From assembly GCA_037382205.1 (NCBI GenBank), contig JARRQD010000152.1:1-8444 (forward strand): 8,444 bases of DNA, in the 5' to 3' direction. Positions 4,737-8,444 of this stretch are shown piece after piece. The first letter of the stretch is position 1, and each line of letters starts with the position of its first letter. The notes under the pieces are model-generated. The model searched no databases and was not told where the DNA came from. It saw only the letters and a program-made list of their open reading frames with translations. The stretch comes from Thiodiazotropha sp037382205 (GTDB lineage: Bacteria > Pseudomonadota > Gammaproteobacteria > Chromatiales > Chromatiaceae). Both the position numbers and the translations under genes were made by a program.

Positions 4737-6410
4737 TTAACCATCATTGGCAAGGCTGACCATCTCCTGCGCGTGGGCCATTGTCTGCTTGGTGATTTTA
4801 ATACCGCCTAGCATGCGGGCAATCTCCTGAATTCTATCTTCCTCCTCCAGTTTGGCAATGTGAGTGCTGGTGATTTTCTGCTGGGTCGTTTTCTGCACCT
4901 GAAAGTGGTGCATGGCTTGGGCGGCAACCTGAGGCAGATGGGTAACACAGAGTATCTGTCTGTTCGACGCCAGTTTGCGTAACATCTGGCCGACAATCTC
5001 CGCAACACCGCCGCCAATACCGACATCCACCTCATCAAAAATCAGGCTGGGTGTGGTACCACAGCTGATGGTAGCCACCTGAATGGCTAGACTGATTCGC
5101 GATAATTCACCACCAGATGCCACTTTACTCAGCAGATCAAGGGGGAGCCCAGGGTTTGCTGAGACTTGAAAATCTACCCTTTCCAGGCCATTAGCCCCTG
5201 CCGCTTCTGGCTCCAGTGGGGTAACTAAGACATTGAATGCGCCTCCCGGCATGCCCAGGGTCTGCATGGCTTCGCTGATCACCCGGCTCAGGCGTTTCGC
5301 CGATGTGCGGCGCTTCTTGGAGAGTTGCTCGCCCAGCTTCAAATAGGCGTCACGTCCCGCTTTAACTTGGGATTCAAGCTCGGATAGGGTTTCATCCGCC
5401 CCTTCAAGTGCGTCGATTTCTGCTTCGATTTGCTGCAGTTTCTCAGGTAACTGCAGAGGTTTTACTCGATATTTTCTGGAAGCATCGTGGAGTAGACTGA
5501 GACGCTCTTCGAGTTGTTGCAAGCCATTTGGGTCCAGCGCGATGTCTGACAGGTAGTTTCGAAGAAAGGCTAATGCTTCATCGAGCTGAATCAGCGCACT
5601 GTCGATCATCTCTCTTGGGTCTTTGAGGACATTGTCCAGTTGTTCCATCCCGCTGATCAGCTCAAGTGAGCGGGAGAGCTGGCTGCGCAGGGAGTGTTGC
5701 TCCCCATCCAGATTTGAGAGGATCTCATTGCAGTTGGCTCTGATCTGTTCCAGATGGCTGAGCCGTGAATGCTCCTGTTCGATGGTGGTGAGTTGTTGTG
5801 CGGTAACATCCAGTGCCGATAGCTCTTTGGCCTGATAGCGCAACAGGTCGAGGCGAGAGGCCCGCTCTTCTGTTTCAGCGGTGAGCGCTTGCAGACGTTT
5901 GAGCTCTTTCAGGTAACTTTTGTAGCACTGTGCAAGCTGATTAGTCAGCTCAGTGTGACCGCCATAGGCATCCAGCAATTGTCGTTGGTGATTGGCTTTC
6001 AGCAGTGACTGGTGTGCATGCTGCCCGTGGATCTCCACCAGCAGATCGCCAAGATCTTGCAGCTGCTGTACGGGCACACTACGACCATTGATATAGCATC
6101 GGGAGCGACCTTCTCTGTTGAGGCTGCGTCTCAGGATGCACTCATCACCCTCGTCCAGATCCTGTTGTTGCAACCAATGAGCCGCCAGGGGGGTCGTGCT
6201 GATATCGAATTGTGCTGTGACTTCTGCCCGGTCGGCGCCGGAACGAATCAGGCTATTGTCGGCCCGTTCACCCAGTGCCAGCCCCAGCGCATCGATGAGG
6301 ATCGATTTGCCCGCTCCGGTTTCACCGGTCAAAGCGGTCAACCCTCCAAGCAGTTCCAGCGCCATGCTCGAAACGACAGCAAGATTGTGAATCTGCAGTT
6401 GGACTAGCAT
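4737..6410 (-). CDS. recN: DNA repair protein RecN (SMC-like ATPase)
   Basis: RecN is a cytosolic SMC-like ATPase that acts with RecA in double-strand-break repair and brings DNA ends or sister chromosomes together. The 557-residue product, a normal length, has an N-terminal ATPase half with Walker A GETGAGKS (29-36), a central glutamine/leucine-rich coiled coil (about 150-370), and a C-terminal half with signature SGGELSRISLAIQ from residue 432 and Walker B LIFDEVDVG with Asp459-Glu460. The ATG at 6410 gives the family start MLVQLQIHNL; an in-frame ATG at 6437 would add nine non-conserved residues. AAAGAAGAA upstream is a moderate ribosome binding site. The start lies inside the nadK end (7-nt overlap), so translation is probably coupled. 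No LexA box is visible just upstream. Confidence 0.97.
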   Translation of the reverse strand: MLVQLQIHNLAVVSSMALELLGGLTALTGETGAGKSILIDALGLALGERADNSLIRSGADRAEVTAQFDISTTPLAAHWLQQQDLDEGDECILRRSLNREGRSRCYINGRSVPVQQLQDLGDLLVEIHGQHAHQSLLKANHQRQLLDAYGGHTELTNQLAQCYKSYLKELKRLQALTAETEERASRLDLLRYQAKELSALDVTAQQLTTIEQEHSRLSHLEQIRANCNEILSNLDGEQHSLRSQLSRSLELISGMEQLDNVLKDPREMIDSALIQLDEALAFLRNYLSDIALDPNGLQQLEERLSLLHDASRKYRVKPLQLPEKLQQIEAEIDALEGADETLSELESQVKAGRDAYLKLGEQLSKKRRTSAKRLSRVISEAMQTLGMPGGAFNVLVTPLEPEAAGANGLERVDFQVSANPGLPLDLLSKVASGGELSRISLAIQVATISCGTTPSLIFDEVDVGIGGGVAEIVGQMLRKLASNRQILCVTHLPQVAAQAMHHFQVQKTTQQKITSTHIAKLEEEDRIQEIARMLGGIKITKQTMAHAQEMVSLANDG

Positions 6411-7297
6411 CGGTTCTTCTTTGGGTTTTCTGCCCACCCAAGCTTGGCTCTAAGGATGCTGTAGTAGTCGTATCCTACGGGGTGGATGAGTCTCACCAGC
6501 TGTTCTGCCTTGCGAATCCTGATGACTTCTCCAGGCATGGCGGGAATCGTTGCCTGACCATCGCAAGTAATCTGGACATCTTCAGTATGTTCTGGATGAA
6601 GCCGGATCTCAATCATACTGTCGCCATCCACAACAATCGGTCGATTGCTGAGGGTATGTGGGCAGATAGGCACAAGCACAATCGCATTCAGTGACGGATG
6701 AAGCAGTGGTCCGCCACCGGAGAGCGCATAGGCTGTTGAACCCGTAGGTGTGGAGACAATCAATCCATCTGAGCGCTGGTCGTTGACCAGTTGCTCATCG
6801 ATATAGGTCTCAAACTCGATCATTCGGGCAATATTCCATTTATGCAGCACCACATCATTGAATGCCAGAATGCTCTGCTCTCCTGAAGACTCATCCCCCA
6901 TGCTGACTTCAAGCAGGAAACGGCACTCCTGCTCATAATTCCCGTTGAGGATCTCCGTTAGCTGCTGGGTCATCTCCTCAGGTGAGATGTCCACCAGAAA
7001 GCCTAAACGCCCCAGGTTAATGCCCAGTAGAGGGATGCTCTGTTGAGAGAGTACCCGGGCGGCGTGCAGCAGTGTGCCATCCCCTCCGACGACAATGACC
7101 AGGTCGCTGTGTTTAGGCAGTTCGATTTCTGGAACGCTGGATACCGGATGGTTATTGAGCATCCGACAAGTCTCTTCTTCAATGACGACTTCATGCTGAT
7201 GCTCTATCAGATAGTCGTAGAGTCGCAACAGGGTTTGTTTGACAACCGGATCACCATGTTTTCCGATCAGTCCGATTTGCTGAAACCGTTTGTGCAT
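6404..7297 (-). CDS. nadK: NAD kinase
   Basis: This cytosolic enzyme phosphorylates NAD+ at the 2' hydroxyl of the adenosine ribose to make NADP+, the only known route to NADP. The 297-residue product, normal in length, carries the GGDGT motif (71-75) with the general-base Asp73, then NLGRLGFL (94-101), FNDVVLH with Asn147-Asp148 at the second NAD-binding motif, and the glycine-rich STPTGSTAY (182-190). The C-terminal YDYYSILRAKLGW is typical of gammaproteobacterial enzymes. The ATG at 7297 has only a weak GGA upstream. The stop TAG (6406-6404) lies within the first codons of recN, so the two form one transcription unit. It is divergent from hrcA. Confidence 0.97.
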   Translation of the reverse strand: MHKRFQQIGLIGKHGDPVVKQTLLRLYDYLIEHQHEVVIEEETCRMLNNHPVSSVPEIELPKHSDLVIVVGGDGTLLHAARVLSQQSIPLLGINLGRLGFLVDISPEEMTQQLTEILNGNYEQECRFLLEVSMGDESSGEQSILAFNDVVLHKWNIARMIEFETYIDEQLVNDQRSDGLIVSTPTGSTAYALSGGGPLLHPSLNAIVLVPICPHTLSNRPIVVDGDSMIEIRLHPEHTEDVQITCDGQATIPAMPGEVIRIRKAEQLVRLIHPVGYDYYSILRAKLGWAENPKKNRC

Positions 7298-7329
7298 GTC
7301 CGCTGCTTGACTCGTCGATAGGATCTAAG

Positions 7330-7360
7330 AATATATGCTCGAAAAAGCGCCAATGCTCAA
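7330..7360 (-). promoter_or_regulatory. Candidate nadK-recN promoter
   Basis: On the minus strand TTGAGC (7360-7355) could be a -35. TATATT (7335-7330, five of six consensus bases, 19-bp spacing) or CATATA (7337-7332, 17-bp spacing) could be the -10. This would place the start about 25 nt upstream of the nadK ATG. The spacing or the hexamer quality is imperfect in each pairing. Confidence 0.4.
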
Positions 7361-7416
7361 CGTTAGCATGGCATCATGGGCAATCCAAGTGGTGGCGTAT
7401 CTTGGACGTGGAATGC

Positions 7417-7445
7417 TTGACTCCTAGAAGCTGAATTGCTAATTT
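7417..7445 (+). promoter_or_regulatory. Candidate hrcA promoter
   Basis: TTGACT (7417-7422) is a near-consensus -35. At 17 bp spacing TAATTT (7440-7445) is a weak -10. A start about seven bases downstream would fall at the left edge of the CIRCE operator, the geometry expected for HrcA repression. No clear heat-shock sigma-32 -10 (CCCCAT-like) is seen. Confidence 0.4.
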
Positions 7446-7453
7446 TCGATTTA

Positions 7454-7480
7454 TTGGCACTCGATGGGAATGAGTGCTAA
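7454..7480 (+). promoter_or_regulatory. CIRCE operator (HrcA binding site)
   Basis: TTGGCACTC, nine bases (GATGGGAAT), then GAGTGCTAA match the CIRCE consensus TTAGCACTC-N9-GAGTGCTAA with one change (A to G at position 3 of the left arm). The right arm is perfect. It lies 20 bp upstream of the hrcA start and just before the ribosome binding site. HrcA dimers bind CIRCE to repress chaperone genes, and its place here predicts autoregulation of hrcA and any genes co-transcribed beyond the window. Confidence 0.93.
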
Positions 7481-7500
7481 TCATCATCCCGGAGACTCCC

Positions 7501-8444
7501 TTGTCAGAGAACAAATCGGTCAATGAAACCGCGGTCAGTGAGCGCGCGCAGCATTTCCTGAAAGCGCTGATTGAGCGGTATATCAAAGAAGGACAGCCTG
7601 TCGGTTCCCGCACCCTTGCGAAAGATACCGGTCTGGATTTGAGTCCCGCCACGGTACGCAATGTCTTGGCCGATCTGGAGGACCTGGGGTTGGTCTCATC
7701 CCCTCACACCTCTGCCGGACGGGTACCGACGATAACCGGCTATCGGATGTTCATCGATTCTCTGCTTACCATACAGGATCTGAAAAAGGCGGAAGTTGAA
7801 AAGATCCGCTCTGAACTGACCATGGTAGGCGAGGAGAGTAAGGTGCTGCTTGCCTCGGCTTCCCGTCTACTCTCCGGAGTAACGCAGATGGCGGGGGTGG
7901 TGACCCTGCCCCGGCGGGAGAAGACCACTTTCCGTCAAATCGAATTTCTACCCCTCTCTGAACATCGGGTTCTGGGTATTCTGGTCACTGATGCGGGTGA
8001 GGTGCATAATCGGATCCTGCACACCCATCGGGACTTTGAGCGGGCTGAACTGGAGCAGGCCGACAATTTCCTCACCAACTCCTTTGCCGGGCACGATATG
8101 GACCTGGTGCGTCAGCGTCTGCTGCAGGAGCTGAATGATACCCGAGACCATTTCGACCAGATGATGGCTCAGGCCCTCTCCATGGCGGGTGAGGTGGTCA
8201 GTGCCAGTGAGTCGGAGGAGGACTGCATGATCGCCGGACAGACCAATTTAATGGAGTTTGCTGAGCTTTCTGGGCTGGACCAGCTACGTAAGCTGTTTGA
8301 TGCCTTCACCGAGAAGCGTGAGATTCTGCATCTGCTGGATCAGTTCCAGAATGCTGACGGGGTACAGATCTTTATTGGCGAGGAGTCAGGCTACCAGTTG
8401 CTGAATGGCTGCTCTGTGGTGACTGCGCCCTATCAGGTAAATGA
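7501..8444 (+). CDS. hrcA: Heat-inducible transcription repressor HrcA (3' end beyond window)
   Basis: HrcA represses class I heat-shock genes by binding CIRCE; GroEL helps keep it active. The frame is open from TTG at 7501 to the window edge, giving 314 residues of an expected 340-350. The N-terminus is a winged helix with AVSERAQHFLKALIERYIKE (11-30) and LSPATVRNVLADLEDLGLV (47-65), followed by the hallmark GRVPT...GYRMFID (73-86). A GAF-like core and insert follow, ending near GYQLLNGCSVVTAPYQ. No in-frame ATG occurs before 7747, which is inside the conserved domain. GGAG (7491-7494) sits 6 nt from the TTG, so TTG is the likely start. The usual downstream neighbours are grpE, dnaK and dnaJ, not visible here. 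Confidence 0.95.
   Translation, partial: MSENKSVNETAVSERAQHFLKALIERYIKEGQPVGSRTLAKDTGLDLSPATVRNVLADLEDLGLVSSPHTSAGRVPTITGYRMFIDSLLTIQDLKKAEVEKIRSELTMVGEESKVLLASASRLLSGVTQMAGVVTLPRREKTTFRQIEFLPLSEHRVLGILVTDAGEVHNRILHTHRDFERAELEQADNFLTNSFAGHDMDLVRQRLLQELNDTRDHFDQMMAQALSMAGEVVSASESEEDCMIAGQTNLMEFAELSGLDQLRKLFDAFTEKREILHLLDQFQNADGVQIFIGEESGYQLLNGCSVVTAPYQVN

Noticed and set aside
7374..7661. Minus-strand open frame of 95 codons opposite the hrcA promoter
   Set aside because: It runs through CIRCE and the conserved HrcA winged helix; no family resemblance.
1..8444. CRISPR array, additional tRNA, defence island or biosynthetic cluster
   Set aside because: I found no regularly spaced repeats, no tRNA other than the tRNA-like part of tmRNA, and no gene outside the recognised housekeeping set apart from the transporter and the IS tail.

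Overview
The window looks like a gammaproteobacterial chromosome at roughly 50% GC. Gene content and order match the conserved gammaproteobacterial block ssrA-smpB / ratA-rnfH / bamE / fur / recN / nadK / hrcA that leads into the heat-shock chaperone genes. A free-living or symbiotic sulfur-oxidiser-like lineage is a guess from general flavour only; nothing in the window proves it. It is a housekeeping region, and I do not see a new multigene system.

Layout. Positions 1-123 are the right end of an IS66-family insertion sequence: the transposase C-terminus followed by a terminal repeat ending in GGCGCTTAC. Positions 124-346 have no credible gene but hold palindromic DNA. Positions 347-771 carry ssrA (tmRNA) and its terminator on the minus strand, with a -10 box and a perfect 22-bp inverted repeat just upstream. 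smpB (924-1403, minus) lies beyond that, so the two trans-translation components sit together and point the same way.

A plus-strand group follows: an NSS-family sodium-dependent transporter (1609-3009), then ratA with a GTG start 2 bp after the transporter stop, then rnfH (ratB). bamE converges on this group and is transcribed divergently from fur. fur converges on recN. nadK and recN form a minus-strand pair whose ends overlap by 7 nt. Divergent from nadK is hrcA, preceded by a CIRCE operator and running off the right edge with about the last tenth missing.

Together the genes are mostly quality control and stress biology: ribosome rescue (tmRNA/SmpB), outer-membrane assembly (BamE), iron regulation (Fur), DNA repair (RecN), NADP supply (NadK) and heat-shock repression (HrcA/CIRCE). 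The main oddities are the long perfect inverted repeat at the ssrA promoter, the transporter placed between smpB and ratA, and mobile-element DNA abutting the 3' side of ssrA, a classic integration target.
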